Positions 9,687 through 19,931 are shown, numbered from the stretch's first letter. The stretch: 64,000 bases of DNA from Pseudoalteromonas flavipulchra NCIMB 2033 = ATCC BAA-314 (GCA_000814665.1 JWIH01000011.1:1-64000); one strand, 5' to 3'. Notes: generated by a model not told the origin, from the sequence alone. A program made the numbers and translations.

Positions 9687-10655
9687 ATGACTAAAGTATA
9701 TGCAGATAACAGTCTAACTATCGGTAATACACCGCTGGTTAAAATCAATCGCGTTTCTGGCGGCAATGTTTACGCAAAAGTGGAAGCGCGTAACCCAAGC
9801 TTCAGCGTTAAATGCCGTATTGGTGCGTCTATGATCTGGGAAGCTGAAAAAGCGGGTCTTCTTAGCGAAGGTAAAGAACTTATTGAACCGACTTCAGGTA
9901 ACACTGGTATTGCATTGGCTTTCGTTGCTGCTTCTCGCGGTTATAAATTGACACTTACTATGCCAAATACGATGAGTCTTGAGCGTCGTAAACTACTTAA
10001 AGCACTTGGCGCAAATTTAGTGCTGACAGAAGGCGCCAAGGGCATGAAAGGCGCGATTGAAAAAGCAAATGAAATCCAAGCAAGTAACCCTGAAAAATAC
10101 GTGTTACTGCAACAGTTTGAAAACCCAGCAAACCCGAAGATCCACTTTGAAACAACGGGTCCAGAAATTTTTGATGCACTTGAAGGTAATATCGATTACT
10201 TCGTTGCGGGCGTTGGTACGGGTGGCACGATCACCGGTGTTTCACGCTATCTGAAAAATGAAAAAGGCCTAAATGTTAAGTCAATCGCTGTTGAGCCAGT
10301 TGACTCACCAGTTATCACGCAAACCCTTGCGGGCGACGAAGTAAAACCAGGTCCACACAAAATTCAAGGGATTGGTGCTGGCTTTATTCCGGGCAACCTA
10401 GATCTTGAGCTTATTGATGGCGTTGAGTTAGTGTCGAATGAAGATGCAATTGCAATGGCACACCAGCTGATGAAAGACGAAGGTATTTTAGTAGGTATTT
10501 CTTCAGGCGCAGCCCTAGTTGCCGCAAAGCGTATTGCCGAGCAACCTGAAAATGCTGATAAAAACATCGTGGTTATTTTGCCAAGCGCTGCAGAGCGTTA
10601 CCTAACTAGCCCACTCTTTGCAGACACATTCTCTGAACAAGAATTAGTGCAGTAA
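9687..10655 (+). CDS. cysK: Cysteine synthase A (O-acetylserine sulfhydrylase)
   Basis: A PLP enzyme that makes cysteine from O-acetylserine and sulfide in the cytoplasm. The 322 residues align closely with E. coli CysK (323). Lys42 in FSVKCRIG is the PLP Schiff-base lysine, EPTSGNTG is the substrate loop, and GTGGTITG is the phosphate-binding loop. The [10 protein letters not shown] segment favours CysK over CysM. A ribosome site AGGGAA precedes the ATG. The regulator cysB lies 3 kb away (13281-14258), so it is a likely CysB target. Confidence 0.97.
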   Translation: MTKVYADNSLTIGNTPLVKINRVSGGNVYAKVEARNPSFSVKCRIGASMIWEAEKAGLLSEGKELIEPTSGNTGIALAFVAASRGYKLTLTMPNTMSLERRKLLKALGANLVLTEGAKGMKGAIEKANEIQASNPEKYVLLQQFENPANPKIHFETTGPEIFDALEGNIDYFVAGVGTGGTITGVSRYLKNEKGLNVKSIAVEPVDSPVITQTLAGDEVKPGPHKIQGIGAGFIPGNLDLELIDGVELVSNEDAIAMAHQLMKDEGILVGISSGAALVAAKRIAEQPENADKNIVVILPSAAERYLTSPLFADTFSEQELVQ

Positions 10656-10685
10656 GAGTAGAGTTTCATATTCTAGATTACCAAG

Positions 10686-10713
10686 AAGGGGCATCACTGC
10701 CCCTTTGTTTTTT
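10686..10713 (+). terminator. Rho-independent terminator of cysK
   Basis: AAGGGGCA, loop TCAC, TGCCCCTT, then TGTTTTTTA, starting 31 bases after the cysK stop. Confidence 0.85.
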
Positions 10714-10781
10714 ATATTATTCCTTTTAATTTCACCTCCTTTCACTACACTTTACCTATTCGCTACGCTTTTTTGACTTCG

Positions 10782-11684
10782 ATGATTGTAAAGACCTTAT
10801 TACTCATGTTTTTTCTCATGTTTAGTAGTTTCATCTATGGGGAGAATTTAAACGTTGCCTACTTTAAGGGTGGAGAATTTCGCCTTGTTGCTGGAGAAAA
10901 GTATCAAGGGGGCTATCTATACAATAAGAAAGGCAAAAATGCCTTCATTCATATTGTGACATTAGATTGGCCACCTTATATCGGTGCAAACCTCTGCAAT
11001 AAAGGCTGGGCCTTTCAGTTTGCCGTCGCACTGCTTACAGACTTAGATTATCAAGTGTATGTTGAATTTTTGCCTTGGGCTCGTGCCGTAAGGGCCGCGG
11101 AAACGGGAAAAGCCGATATATTATTCCCTGAATACTATATTGAGGATTCAGCACCGTCTGACAATCACAAGAATAAGACCCGCAGAGAGCTACTTGCTTT
11201 ATCTAATGCCTTTCCTGGTGGTGAAATCGGCTTTTTGAAGCGAAGAGGTGAAGAAGACCGCTTTGATGGCAATCTAAACTCAGTTAAGAATGAGCTCATT
11301 GGTGTCGTGAGGGGCTATCAGAATACCCCTGAGTTTGATGCTATGATGGATAATGGTGAATTTGTTACTGTAGAGGCCGTAAATGATTTACAGCTGGTGA
11401 AGTTACTCGTCGGTAAACGCGTAAATTTAGTAATAGGCGATCCAAAAGTGCTGCGCTTTACGGTCAATTATTCAGACTTACCTAGAGCTGAGAAAATTGA
11501 ATTACTAAGAAACATAGAAAAAGTGACGCCACCTATAAAGTATAATCACCTCTACTTTGCGCTTAGCAAGCAAAAACCACATTGGCGTGAATTGCTCAAA
11601 GACATCAATCGCAATCTCTATCAATTTGAGAACAGTGGTGAAACGCAAAGAATGATTGAAATGGTCAGTAACGAGTGTTATTGA
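10782..11684 (+). CDS. Periplasmic substrate-binding-like protein (SBP_bac_3 type)
   Basis: About 300 residues with a signal peptide (hydrophobic LLLMFFLMFSSFIYG, cleavage near YGEN). Two-lobe binding-protein features follow: DWPPYIG near the start of the domain, ALLTDLDY, FLPWARAVRAAETGKADILFP (the segment where such proteins bind ligand) and a central YQNTPEFDAM. I use the ATG at 10782; a TTG nine bases earlier is also open. No transporter permease is adjacent, as is common for stand-alone members in marine Alteromonadales. The ligand is unknown. Confidence 0.75.
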   Translation: MIVKTLLLMFFLMFSSFIYGENLNVAYFKGGEFRLVAGEKYQGGYLYNKKGKNAFIHIVTLDWPPYIGANLCNKGWAFQFAVALLTDLDYQVYVEFLPWARAVRAAETGKADILFPEYYIEDSAPSDNHKNKTRRELLALSNAFPGGEIGFLKRRGEEDRFDGNLNSVKNELIGVVRGYQNTPEFDAMMDNGEFVTVEAVNDLQLVKLLVGKRVNLVIGDPKVLRFTVNYSDLPRAEKIELLRNIEKVTPPIKYNHLYFALSKQKPHWRELLKDINRNLYQFENSGETQRMIEMVSNECY

Positions 11685-11782
11685 CCTCTACATAGAACTT
11701 AACGCCTACGCATCGCGGTTTGTTCAGTACCTCTGCTTAAACACACCGCATTTTTAGCTAAAATACGCTTAGGCAAATCGCT

Positions 11783-12448
11783 TTAGTTAATCCCTAAATA
11801 CTTGTGCACTTGAACTGATAGGCGCCAATTTTTCGCTTTGCAATTGTCTATTGCAAGCTTAGTGGCCTTGGCTTTTTGGCTGATTGGCTGAAGATACACT
11901 AGCTTTGGTTCAACCCCAGTTTGTGCAAATAACGCCTCTAATTCCTCAATATGCTTTTGCATCGCGACGGGGTGCTTTATCTCATCGGCACGAGCCATTG
12001 CACTTGGAAGTACTTTGTAACCTCCACGCATATTAATTTTTGGCGACACGGTAACCCAAGTTTCAGCTGGCGCGAGGATCTCAAATGTACCGCTGGTTTC
12101 AATCTGTGTGCCGTACCCTTTACTATGCAATAACTCGCATAATGGGCGAAGATCAAACATACAAGGTTCACCACCGGTGATCACCACATGTTTGGCTTGG
12201 TAGCCCCGCGCCTCGAAAATCGCCAAGATCTCGTCAGCACTCGCGTTCGCCCACCACTCTGAGTCAGCCTTTTTTTCTACAGTGTTATCCAATGAAACAA
12301 TAAAAGTGTCGTTGGTTTCCCAGGTTTGTTTGGTATCACACCAAGCACAACCAACTGGACAGCCCTGCAAACGTAAAAAGATTGAAGGCGTACCAGTGAA
12401 GCTTGCTTCACCCTGAATTGTTTCAAATATTTCGTTAACCTTGTACAA
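11783..12448 (-). CDS. queE: 7-carboxy-7-deazaguanine synthase
   Basis: A radical SAM enzyme of queuosine/7-deazaguanine synthesis that converts 6-carboxytetrahydropterin to CDG. The Fe-S cysteines are C30-x3-C34-x2-C37 (CPVGCAWC), and a TGGEPC motif follows. 221 residues, the usual size. The start appears to be TTG, preceded 7 bases upstream by GGGG. It is transcribed away from queC, the next pathway enzyme, with about 120 bases between the two starts. I looked for a preQ1 riboswitch there and did not find one. Confidence 0.95.
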   Translation of the reverse strand: MYKVNEIFETIQGEASFTGTPSIFLRLQGCPVGCAWCDTKQTWETNDTFIVSLDNTVEKKADSEWWANASADEILAIFEARGYQAKHVVITGGEPCMFDLRPLCELLHSKGYGTQIETSGTFEILAPAETWVTVSPKINMRGGYKVLPSAMARADEIKHPVAMQKHIEELEALFAQTGVEPKLVYLQPISQKAKATKLAIDNCKAKNWRLSVQVHKYLGIN

Positions 12449-12571
12449 AATGGCCCCGTGTTTAAGATAAAGTTGTCGAAAAATACCGCGAGAAAATTGT
12501 CATTTCTCCAGCGGCCGTGTAGTATATCGCGCCCTGAAGTAAACCTCTATCAAAATCGAGGCAAATCACCT

Positions 12572-13228
12572 ATGAGCGAAAAAGTTGTCGTAATCTATTC
12601 CGGCGGAATGGACTCTTACACTGTACTAAACAAGGCTGTCCGCGAGGGCCATGAGGTTTATGCACTGTCTTTTAACTATGGCCAGCGACATGTAAAAGAG
12701 CTACAAGTTGCCGCTGACGTATGTGCAAAACTCGGCGTTGCTCATAAGGTCGTTGATATCTCTGCTATCAATCAATTATTGTCAGGCTCTAGCCTAACAG
12801 ATGACATCGACGTGCCAGAAGGCCACTATGAAGAAGAGAGCATGAAGAGCACGATAGTGCCTAATCGCAATATGATTTTGCTTTCTCTTGCGGTAGGTTA
12901 CGCTGTCTCTCTTAAAGCAAATAAGGTATTTTACGGTGCTCACTCTGGCGATCATGCAATTTATCCGGATTGCCGCCCTGAGTTCGTTAAAAAGATGGAT
13001 GATGTTTGTCGCATTGCGAACTACGACGCCGTTGAAATTGTCAGTCCTTACCTTAACAACTCAAAAATTGATATCCTGACCGACGGTCTAAAAATGGGAT
13101 TAGATTACGCTGACACTTGGACGTGTTACAACGGCCGCGAAAAAGCATGTGGTAAGTGTGGTGCTTGCCAAGAGCGTCTCGAAGCGTTTGAACTAAACCA
13201 GGCAACAGATCCACTCCCGTACGAATAA
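12572..13228 (+). CDS. queC: 7-cyano-7-deazaguanine (preQ0) synthase
   Basis: ATP-dependent conversion of 7-carboxy-7-deazaguanine to preQ0. The PP-loop is YSGGMDS near the N-terminus and the zinc site is the C-terminal cysteine set in [18 protein letters not shown]. The frame is open 38 codons farther upstream, but the ATG at 12572 has GAGG ten bases before it and gives the family start [12 protein letters not shown] (218 residues). It is divergent from queE, its upstream pathway partner. Confidence 0.96.
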   Translation: MSEKVVVIYSGGMDSYTVLNKAVREGHEVYALSFNYGQRHVKELQVAADVCAKLGVAHKVVDISAINQLLSGSSLTDDIDVPEGHYEEESMKSTIVPNRNMILLSLAVGYAVSLKANKVFYGAHSGDHAIYPDCRPEFVKKMDDVCRIANYDAVEIVSPYLNNSKIDILTDGLKMGLDYADTWTCYNGREKACGKCGACQERLEAFELNQATDPLPYE

Positions 13229-13236
13229 CAGTATCG

Positions 13237-13262
13237 AAAAAGGCCTCTGTTGAGGCCTTTTT
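13237..13262. terminator. Bidirectional terminator between queC and cysB
   Basis: AAAAAGGCCTC, loop TGTT, GAGGCCTTTTT: a perfect stem with an A-tract on one side and a T-tract on the other, between the stops of the convergent queC and cysB genes. Confidence 0.9.
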
Positions 13263-13280
13263 CATATACTTTTCAAGTCT

Positions 13281-14671
<1,391 letters not shown>

Positions 14672-15433
14672 ATGTTTGTTTCTATTATAATAATGTTGAT
14701 TGTTGCACTTATCGTCATAGCAGTTTGGGTAAGCGCGATCCAGCAACATAAAGAGAAACAAGAAGCGGAGAGACGCAAAGAACTTGCTAAGCAAAAACGC
14801 GTAATAGAAGAAGCGGAAGACGTCATCATGAATGGCAGCAATATTCCGATGTCTGAAGTCATGATCCGTATTATTCAGCGCCGCGTGCACGACGCTTTAG
14901 CCGCAATGGTGGAGTTGTCTCCAACTTCGAAAGAATTAAAAAGTCGCTTACACGAGTCGCAAGAGCGCTTAAATACTCAGCCTGAAAAAGCAGCTGACTC
15001 AGACTCGATAGCACTTCCTGACAATGACAAGCAAATTATCGCATTAGTTCAAGGCATAAAGAAATTACGCCAACTACTGCGCTCTGAGCATAGTAAAGGT
15101 AAAGTTGACACTCAACTGTTCGTTAATGAAGACCGTAGGCTGGAGCGGTTTCAGCTTAAAATCAATGTTGAAAGCCAGATAAAACGAGGGCTGTCAGCAA
15201 GGACTGCAAATATGGTCGGTTCGGCAAGACAATACTTTGAAAAAGCTTACGCTACAATTTGCGCCGTCTCATACAATGATGACTATGTAAAAGAGAAAAA
15301 AGCACAGCTCGAAGGTTATTTAGAAGAGATCAGCAGCGAACTTAGAGCGTCCAACGCATCAGCGGTGAAAAAGAAAGCAGAGCAAGAACAAGACGACTTG
15401 GACGTATTGTTTGCACCGAAGAAGAAGTGGTAA
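14672..15433 (+). CDS. Membrane-anchored coiled-coil protein of unknown function
   Basis: 253 residues. One hydrophobic segment (about 3-22) is followed directly by a highly charged, predicted coiled-coil stretch (EKQEAERRKELAKQKRVIEE) and a largely helical body with several amphipathic segments. The C-terminus DDLDVLFAPKKKW is acidic then basic. No enzymatic motif is visible. The topology suggests an inner-membrane anchor with a cytoplasmic helical domain. It is monocistronic with its own terminator. I do not recognise the family. Confidence 0.75.
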   Translation: MFVSIIIMLIVALIVIAVWVSAIQQHKEKQEAERRKELAKQKRVIEEAEDVIMNGSNIPMSEVMIRIIQRRVHDALAAMVELSPTSKELKSRLHESQERLNTQPEKAADSDSIALPDNDKQIIALVQGIKKLRQLLRSEHSKGKVDTQLFVNEDRRLERFQLKINVESQIKRGLSARTANMVGSARQYFEKAYATICAVSYNDDYVKEKKAQLEGYLEEISSELRASNASAVKKKAEQEQDDLDVLFAPKKKW

Positions 15434-15448
15434 CACCATAATTTACGT

Positions 15449-15474
15449 AAAAGGCTGGTCTCCCAGCCTTTTTT
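15449..15474 (+). terminator. Rho-independent terminator
   Basis: AAGGCTGG, loop TCTC, CCAGCCTT, then TTTTATT, 15 bases after the coiled-coil gene. Confidence 0.85.
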
Positions 15475-15500
15475 ATTACAAATGAAGTAAACCCACTTGC

Positions 15501-16790
15501 TTAACCAAAAGCAAACTTAACGATAAAGAGTACTGTCAGTACCCAAACGCTGATACTGATTTCATTTGCTTTGTTACACGCCAATTTAACTGCCGTATAA
15601 GAAATAAAACCCAAAGCAATACCATGTGCGATTGAAAACGTAAGCGGTGTCATTAATAACACAACACTGACAGGAATAGCATCGCTCATCTCATCCCAAT
15701 TAATCAACTTTAGGTTTTGTAGCATTAATACCGACACATACAGTATCGCGCCTGCCGTCGCATATGCAGGAACCATTTGTGCCAGTGGCGCAAAGAATAT
15801 CATGAGTAAGAAGCAGATCCCCACGACCACGGCTGTCAACCCTGTGCGACCACCGACAGATACACCCGACACTGATTCAATGTATGAAGTCGTCGTTGAA
15901 GTACCGAGCACTGAGCCTGCAATCGTCGCTGTACTGTCAGCTGACAATGCCCTACCCAACCTTGGCATGCGACCATGTTCGTCAGATAATCCAGCCTTTT
16001 GCGTCACCGCAACCAATGTGCCACTGGTATCAAATAAATCGACAAATAAAAATGCAAACACCACGCTAAGCATGGAAAGCTCAAAAATTCCACTCAAATC
16101 CAACTGCATATAGGTCGGCGCGATGCTTGGGGGCATATCAACAACCCCGTGATAATCTACAAGCCCAAGTCCCCACGCAATACCCGTTACCATTAAAATG
16201 CTGATAAGCACGCCACTTTTGACTTCACGGTACATGAGCGCCGCAATCACAAAAAAGCTCGCAATGGCTAATAGCGGGCCGGGAGAAGTGATATCACCGA
16301 GTTGTACTAATGTAGCATCGCTTGCGATAACAATTTTCGCGTTCTTTAGCGCGATTAACGCTAAGAATGCGCCAATACCTGCCGCGATCGCACGCTTTAG
16401 CACGATAGGTATAGCTTGGATCACCCACTCGCGAACTTTGAATACGCTCAAAAATAGAAATAAACAGCCCGACATAAATACCGCGCCTAATGCACTTTGC
16501 CATGTATAGCCCATGCCAAGCACAACACCATAGGTAAAAAAGGCGTTTAAGCCCATTCCAGGCGCAAGCGCTAACGGATAGTTTGCCCATAGCCCCATAA
16601 TAAAACAGCCGATTGCGGCTGCGATACAAGTTGCTACAAAAGCAGCGCCGTGATCCATACCAGCTTCTGCTAGCATTGCAGGGTTTACAAAAACGATGTA
16701 AACCATAGTAACGAATGTCGTCAAGCCAGCAATCACCTCTGTTCTTACATTGGTGTGCATAGCTTGCAGTGAAAATAACCGCTCGAGCAT
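15501..16790 (-). CDS. NCS2-family purine permease (AzgA-like)
   Basis: About 429 residues, with 12 or more hydrophobic segments. Diagnostic segments are TEVIAGLTTFVTMVYI, the LALAPGMGLNAFF motif and the SYIESVSGVSVGGRTGLTA segment with the conserved helix-10 glutamate, as in AzgA/GhxP-type hypoxanthine, guanine or adenine permeases. The frame is open to a GTG at 16835, but the ATG at 16790 gives the typical family start (MLERLFSL). Substrate choice among purines is not readable from sequence. Confidence 0.88.
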   Translation of the reverse strand: MLERLFSLQAMHTNVRTEVIAGLTTFVTMVYIVFVNPAMLAEAGMDHGAAFVATCIAAAIGCFIMGLWANYPLALAPGMGLNAFFTYGVVLGMGYTWQSALGAVFMSGCLFLFLSVFKVREWVIQAIPIVLKRAIAAGIGAFLALIALKNAKIVIASDATLVQLGDITSPGPLLAIASFFVIAALMYREVKSGVLISILMVTGIAWGLGLVDYHGVVDMPPSIAPTYMQLDLSGIFELSMLSVVFAFLFVDLFDTSGTLVAVTQKAGLSDEHGRMPRLGRALSADSTATIAGSVLGTSTTTSYIESVSGVSVGGRTGLTAVVVGICFLLMIFFAPLAQMVPAYATAGAILYVSVLMLQNLKLINWDEMSDAIPVSVVLLMTPLTFSIAHGIALGFISYTAVKLACNKANEISISVWVLTVLFIVKFAFG

Positions 16791-16911
16791 AACTAAAATT
16801 ACAAATTTGAGGAACAAGTGGTTGGATTTTAACACGAATCACTTTAAAACTCGGACAAAATAGTTAAAATTCAGCTACACTCTGCTTATCAACATTATTG
16901 CGAATAAAGAT

Positions 16912-17361
16912 ATGGATCAAAATAGCACCGACAACTCAGCAAACCATGACTTAGAACAGCAGCTGCTGAATGTGCTTGAATTTGTAACGTCGCCATTAAA
17001 AGCGGACGCAAAATTCCCAGATCTTCACGACAATACCCAAGCTTTGAAAAAAGGCCTCTATTACCTTAAAGAAAAATCTTTTCCGCTCGCGGCAAAATGG
17101 CTAAGACTGGCGGCGATGTCTGGTGATTTAAAGGCACAGTTTTTTTTAGGTTTGTTGTTTATGAAAGGTCAAGGAGTGCCACCCAGCCCCTTTCATGCAG
17201 CCGCTTGGTTAAGTTTGGCCAGCAGCCAAGGGCATAAAGGCGCCGAACAGGTACTACTAGATGTACGCCGCTTCCTTACAACTAAGCGCTTTAGAGATGC
17301 ACAGTGCTATGCTGCAACACTTTACGAGCAAATCCATCAACTACAGCATATTAACCAGTAA
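16912..17361 (+). CDS. Sel1-like repeat protein
   Basis: 149 residues with no signal peptide. Two Sel1/TPR-like helical repeats occupy the middle: AAKWLRLAAMSGDLKAQFFL and AAWLSLASSQGHKGAEQVLL, joined by GLLFMKGQGVPPSP. Such repeats bind partner proteins. It is divergent from the purine permease and monocistronic. The specific role is unknown. Confidence 0.75.
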   Translation: MDQNSTDNSANHDLEQQLLNVLEFVTSPLKADAKFPDLHDNTQALKKGLYYLKEKSFPLAAKWLRLAAMSGDLKAQFFLGLLFMKGQGVPPSPFHAAAWLSLASSQGHKGAEQVLLDVRRFLTTKRFRDAQCYAATLYEQIHQLQHINQ

Positions 17362-17451
17362 ATTAAATTTTACTCACAAAAAAATATAGGCTAGGCGTAG
17401 CCAAGCCTCTCTTAAGTAAACGTACGCTTTCCCTCTGCGACGATCAAAATG

Positions 17452-17474
17452 ATACAGTAGGAAAACTACTGTAT
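17452..17474. repeat. Perfect inverted repeat upstream of the sulA-like gene
   Basis: ATACAGTAG (17452-17460), GAAAA, CTACTGTAT (17466-17474). It contains the same ACTGTAT word found three more times just upstream of the gene at 17691. There is no T-tract, so it is more likely a protein site than a terminator. Confidence 0.6.
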
Positions 17475-17638
17475 AGCTCCTGAGAAAACTTCCAATTGCT
17501 TTACTCATACTGAACTTTCGTCAATTAAGCTCTCATTCAAAAAATCACAACCATTTGTTTTATATTGAAAATTTAAACTTAATAAAAATTAATCTTGAAT
17601 ATTGATTAAAAAGTTAGCAATTTTTCTTGCATTCACAC

Positions 17639-17682
17639 ACTGTATAAACTACTGTATACATATACTGTATAGATAACCAGTG
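17639..17682 (+). promoter_or_regulatory. LexA-type SOS box and direct repeats before the sulA-like gene
   Basis: TACTGTATAGATAACCAGTG (17663-17682) fits the CTG-N10-CAG SOS box (CTG 17665-17667, CAG 17678-17680) and ends 8 bases before the ATG. Two further ACTGTATA words stand at 17639 and 17651. A possible -35 TTGCAT lies at 17627-17632, so LexA would cover the promoter. Confidence 0.75.
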
Positions 17683-17690
17683 AGACAATT

Positions 17691-18086
17691 ATGTTACACA
17701 GCAATACACTTCTACAGCCAAACAATTCGACTTATTACACACTTAACGAAATCAATAATGTTATCGTTGAAGATGAGATCGTCGCTAGCTTAGAGTTACT
17801 TAAAGTTTTACATAAATGTCAGCATAAACAAGGCTGGACGCTACTCGTTGCGCCCGATAATGTACCAAACAAGTCACTACTAGAAAGTGCTTCAGTTGAT
17901 GCAAGCAAGTTGCTCGTCATTAGGCAAAAGCACATATACGACCTTGAGTATGTACTTAAAAGTGCTATCAGCAATGGTAATTTCGCTGCTGTGGTGATTT
18001 GGACTGATATTGCATCAGTGCAAACTATCAACAAAATGGAACTGCCAGTATCTGACGTTGCGATCCACTGTTTTCAAAGCGCTTAA
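17691..18086 (+). CDS. SulA-like SOS cell division inhibitor
   Basis: 131 residues. The segment from WTLLVAP through LLVIRQKH, then SNGNFAAVVIW, follows the SulA/ImuA pattern (E. coli SulA: WQLWLTP, KVMQIS, RTGNYSVVIGW). SulA blocks FtsZ polymerisation during DNA damage. The LexA-type box directly upstream supports an SOS role. The protein is shorter than E. coli SulA (169), lacking part of the N- and C-terminal tails. An ImuA-like role is possible, but no imuB or dnaE2 gene is near. Confidence 0.75.
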   Translation: MLHSNTLLQPNNSTYYTLNEINNVIVEDEIVASLELLKVLHKCQHKQGWTLLVAPDNVPNKSLLESASVDASKLLVIRQKHIYDLEYVLKSAISNGNFAAVVIWTDIASVQTINKMELPVSDVAIHCFQSA

Positions 18087-18131
18087 CCAGCTACAATAAC
18101 GGGATATAAATTTGTTAAAACAGAAGTTTTT

Positions 18132-18593
18132 ATGTCTTGTTATTGCAATTCATCCCTTCCCTATTCGCAATGTTGTGAGCCGTACCTTAAGGGACAAAAA
18201 TTCGCAGAGCGTCCACAAATACTCATGCGCTCTCGCTATACTGCATACTGCTTAAAAGATGCAAAGTATATTCATGACACCTACGCCCAGGCTAAACAAG
18301 CACAAAATAGTGTCGACGATATTGCTGCATTTGCTAATTACGCACGCTTTATAAAATTGGAAGTGCTAGAAGAATTAGCAGAAGCTACTCAGGGGGTTGT
18401 TGAGTTTAAGGCGCACTATATCGCAGAAAACACACACTATATACTCCATGAGCGGTCAAATTTTATTATCGAAGCAGGCAGATGGTATTACTTAGATGGT
18501 GAATTGTACGATACGCCTACAACCAAAGTAGGTAGAAATGACCTCTGTCCGTGCGGCAGTGATAAAAAGTACAAAAAGTGCCACGGTAGCTAA
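18132..18593 (+). CDS. YchJ-like UPF0225 protein with SEC-C motifs
   Basis: 153 residues. A first Cys motif (CYCNSSLPYSQCC) starts the protein and a full SEC-C zinc motif closes it (RNDLCPCGSDKKYKKCHG). Between them lies an NTF2-like domain with RSRYTAYCLKDAKYIHDTY, typical of the YchJ family. SEC-C motifs bind zinc and often contact ribosomes or SecB; the family function is unknown. 45 bases after the sulA-like gene. Confidence 0.85.
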   Translation: MSCYCNSSLPYSQCCEPYLKGQKFAERPQILMRSRYTAYCLKDAKYIHDTYAQAKQAQNSVDDIAAFANYARFIKLEVLEELAEATQGVVEFKAHYIAENTHYILHERSNFIIEAGRWYYLDGELYDTPTTKVGRNDLCPCGSDKKYKKCHGS

Positions 18594-18624
18594 AATAACC
18601 TGAATTAGAGATTAGATACAAAGC

Positions 18625-18647
18625 AATAAAAAAGCTTGAAGCAAGCT
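18625..18647 (-). terminator. Possible terminator, now separated from its gene by repeats
   Basis: On the minus strand: AGCTTG, loop CTT, CAAGCT, then TTTTTTATT. It would terminate transcription from the minus-strand gene at 18968-19489, but two repeat elements lie between the stop and this hairpin. Confidence 0.5.
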
Positions 18648-18671
18648 AAGGATGATTAAAGGCCGTTTAGC

Positions 18672-18838
18672 TTATACCAGTTGTATTAAGTAAATGATCT
18701 ATCTTGAAGCGGGGAAATAGCTTTAGTAGCAAGGCAAAAATTTTGCTATTTAGTTGTTCTAAATGAGAAATTTTTAACGAAGCTAATATGCTATTTCACC
18801 CTTCAAATTGATTAGAGAATTAATTCAATTGGTATTAG
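18672..18838. repeat. 167-bp palindromic MITE-like element
   Basis: The ends ATACCAGTTGTATTAA and TTAATTCAATTGGTAT are inverted repeats (14 of 16 positions). Inside them, CTTGAAGCGGGGAAATAGCTTTAG pairs imperfectly with the reverse complement of the right half (GAAGGGTGAAATAGCATATTAG), so most of the element can fold into one long hairpin. There is no ORF. It resembles a non-autonomous transposable or REP-like element. Confidence 0.7.
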
Positions 18839-18910
18839 ACATGAGGCGCGATAAGCATGGCGTTTTATGTCAGTCTAGTAACGAAGCAAACAGCTGTGAA
18901 ATGACAAGTT

Positions 18911-18953
18911 TAATACCAGTTTGTCTTAAATTTACTCAATTTGAAGGAGTAGA
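18911..18953. repeat. Dispersed repeat, copy A
   Basis: TAATACCAGTTTGTCTTAAA followed by TTTACTCAATTTGAAGGAGT. The same core occurs at 32011-32060 and, more diverged, at 41192-41247. This copy has lost the closing inverted arm and ends just before the stop codon of the next minus-strand gene. Confidence 0.7.
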
Positions 18954-18967
18954 AGCAGCTGATGTTG

Positions 18968-19489
18968 TTACGCCGTCGCGCGTAACATACTCTGCATATC
19001 ACCCGTTGCAATTTGATCATAAAAACCAGCCGCATCCATTGCCTTATCAGCAACTAAGGCCAGTTTACCTTGCGCGCTCGCCAAACGTCTTTTAACCGCT
19101 GGTTCCAAATTTTCTACAACGTCGAGTGGAATATGCTTTTTATCATTTCGTGCGGCAAAAGGTTCTGGATTTAAATTTTCTTGCAATCGCAAGGTTGTCA
19201 TCGCCCCCATAGATACCAGCTGCGCGTTATGCTGACCAATAAGCATATTGTACTCTTTTGGCGCAAGCGGCTTTTGTGGACCTATTTCAAATTGCTTTTT
19301 TAGTGTTTCTTCTGAGTTATCTTTTGCGGCAGCTTCAGATTTGGGTAGATGAAATTGGCTAAAATCTAATGCATCGGTTGATAGCATAGATAACAGCATG
19401 GCAAAATCGGCAGAGCGCGTCTCATGAACACTAATGTTCAATGCAGACCCTAATTGCGACTCACTGATTAAAACGCCATCAATTTGCAT
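18968..19489 (-). CDS. Conserved protein, possibly VC2046/SO_2500 family
   Basis: 173 residues from the ATG at 19489; a TTG three codons earlier is also open. ISESQLGSALNISVHETRSADFAMLLSMLS near the N-terminus recalls small conserved proteins of Vibrio and Shewanella (VC2046/SO_2500 type), a match made from memory only. It is acidic and soluble, with no signal peptide or membrane segment. The function is unknown. Two repeat elements lie immediately downstream. Confidence 0.6.
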   Translation of the reverse strand: MQIDGVLISESQLGSALNISVHETRSADFAMLLSMLSTDALDFSQFHLPKSEAAAKDNSEETLKKQFEIGPQKPLAPKEYNMLIGQHNAQLVSMGAMTTLRLQENLNPEPFAARNDKKHIPLDVVENLEPAVKRRLASAQGKLALVADKAMDAAGFYDQIATGDMQSMLRATA

Positions 19490-19558
19490 GTATTCCAACC
19501 GATTATTTTGCTAATTATGAATTTATCGGCCTTTTTCCGAAAAACTTTAGTAGTTTTC

Positions 19559-19586
19559 TTTACTTCGAAAAAAACTTTGTTATTAT
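19559..19586 (+). promoter_or_regulatory. Promoter of the tRNA-Tyr array
   Basis: -35 TTTACT (19559-19564), 16-base spacer, -10 TATTAT (19581-19586), then the GC-rich CACCGCCG discriminator, 15 bases before the first tRNA-Tyr. Confidence 0.65.
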
Positions 19587-19601
19587 CACCGCCGTTGTTT
19601 A

Positions 19602-19686
19602 GGAGGGGTTCCCGAGCGGCCAAAGGGATCAGACTGTAAATCTGACGGCTCAGCCTTCGCTGGTTCGAATCCAGCTCCCTCCACCA
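19602..19686 (+). tRNA. tRNA-Tyr (GTA), copy 1
   Basis: 85 nucleotides, class II with long variable arm, anticodon GTA (loop CTGTAAA), encoded CCA. Identical to the next three genes. Confidence 0.95.
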
Positions 19687-19706
19687 TAAACAACAGTTAC
19701 AATTTC

Positions 19707-19791
19707 GGAGGGGTTCCCGAGCGGCCAAAGGGATCAGACTGTAAATCTGACGGCTCAGCCTTCGCTGGTTCGAATCCAGCTCCCTCCACCA
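19707..19791 (+). tRNA. tRNA-Tyr (GTA), copy 2
   Basis: 85 nucleotides, identical to copy 1; a 20-base spacer precedes it. Confidence 0.95.
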
Positions 19792-19820
19792 CTTTCAAAT
19801 TGTAACGCTTTAAAATGTAT

Positions 19821-19905
19821 GGAGGGGTTCCCGAGCGGCCAAAGGGATCAGACTGTAAATCTGACGGCTCAGCCTTCGCTGGTTCGAATCCAGCTCCCTC
19901 CACCA
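19821..19905 (+). tRNA. tRNA-Tyr (GTA), copy 3
   Basis: 85 nucleotides, identical to copy 1; a 29-base spacer precedes it. Confidence 0.95.
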
Positions 19906-19931
19906 CTTTTAAAGTAAACGCTCCAAATGAT

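Noticed and set aside
12449..12571. Possible preQ1 riboswitch between queE and queC
   Set aside because: There is a short hairpin (CCTCTAT..CGAGG) but no preQ1 aptamer pattern; GAGG is better explained as the queC ribosome site.
16791..16842. N-terminal extension of the purine permease and the 182-codon ORF in another frame (16294-16842)
   Set aside because: The extension starts with GTG and is not family-like; the 182-codon frame is a shadow of the permease.
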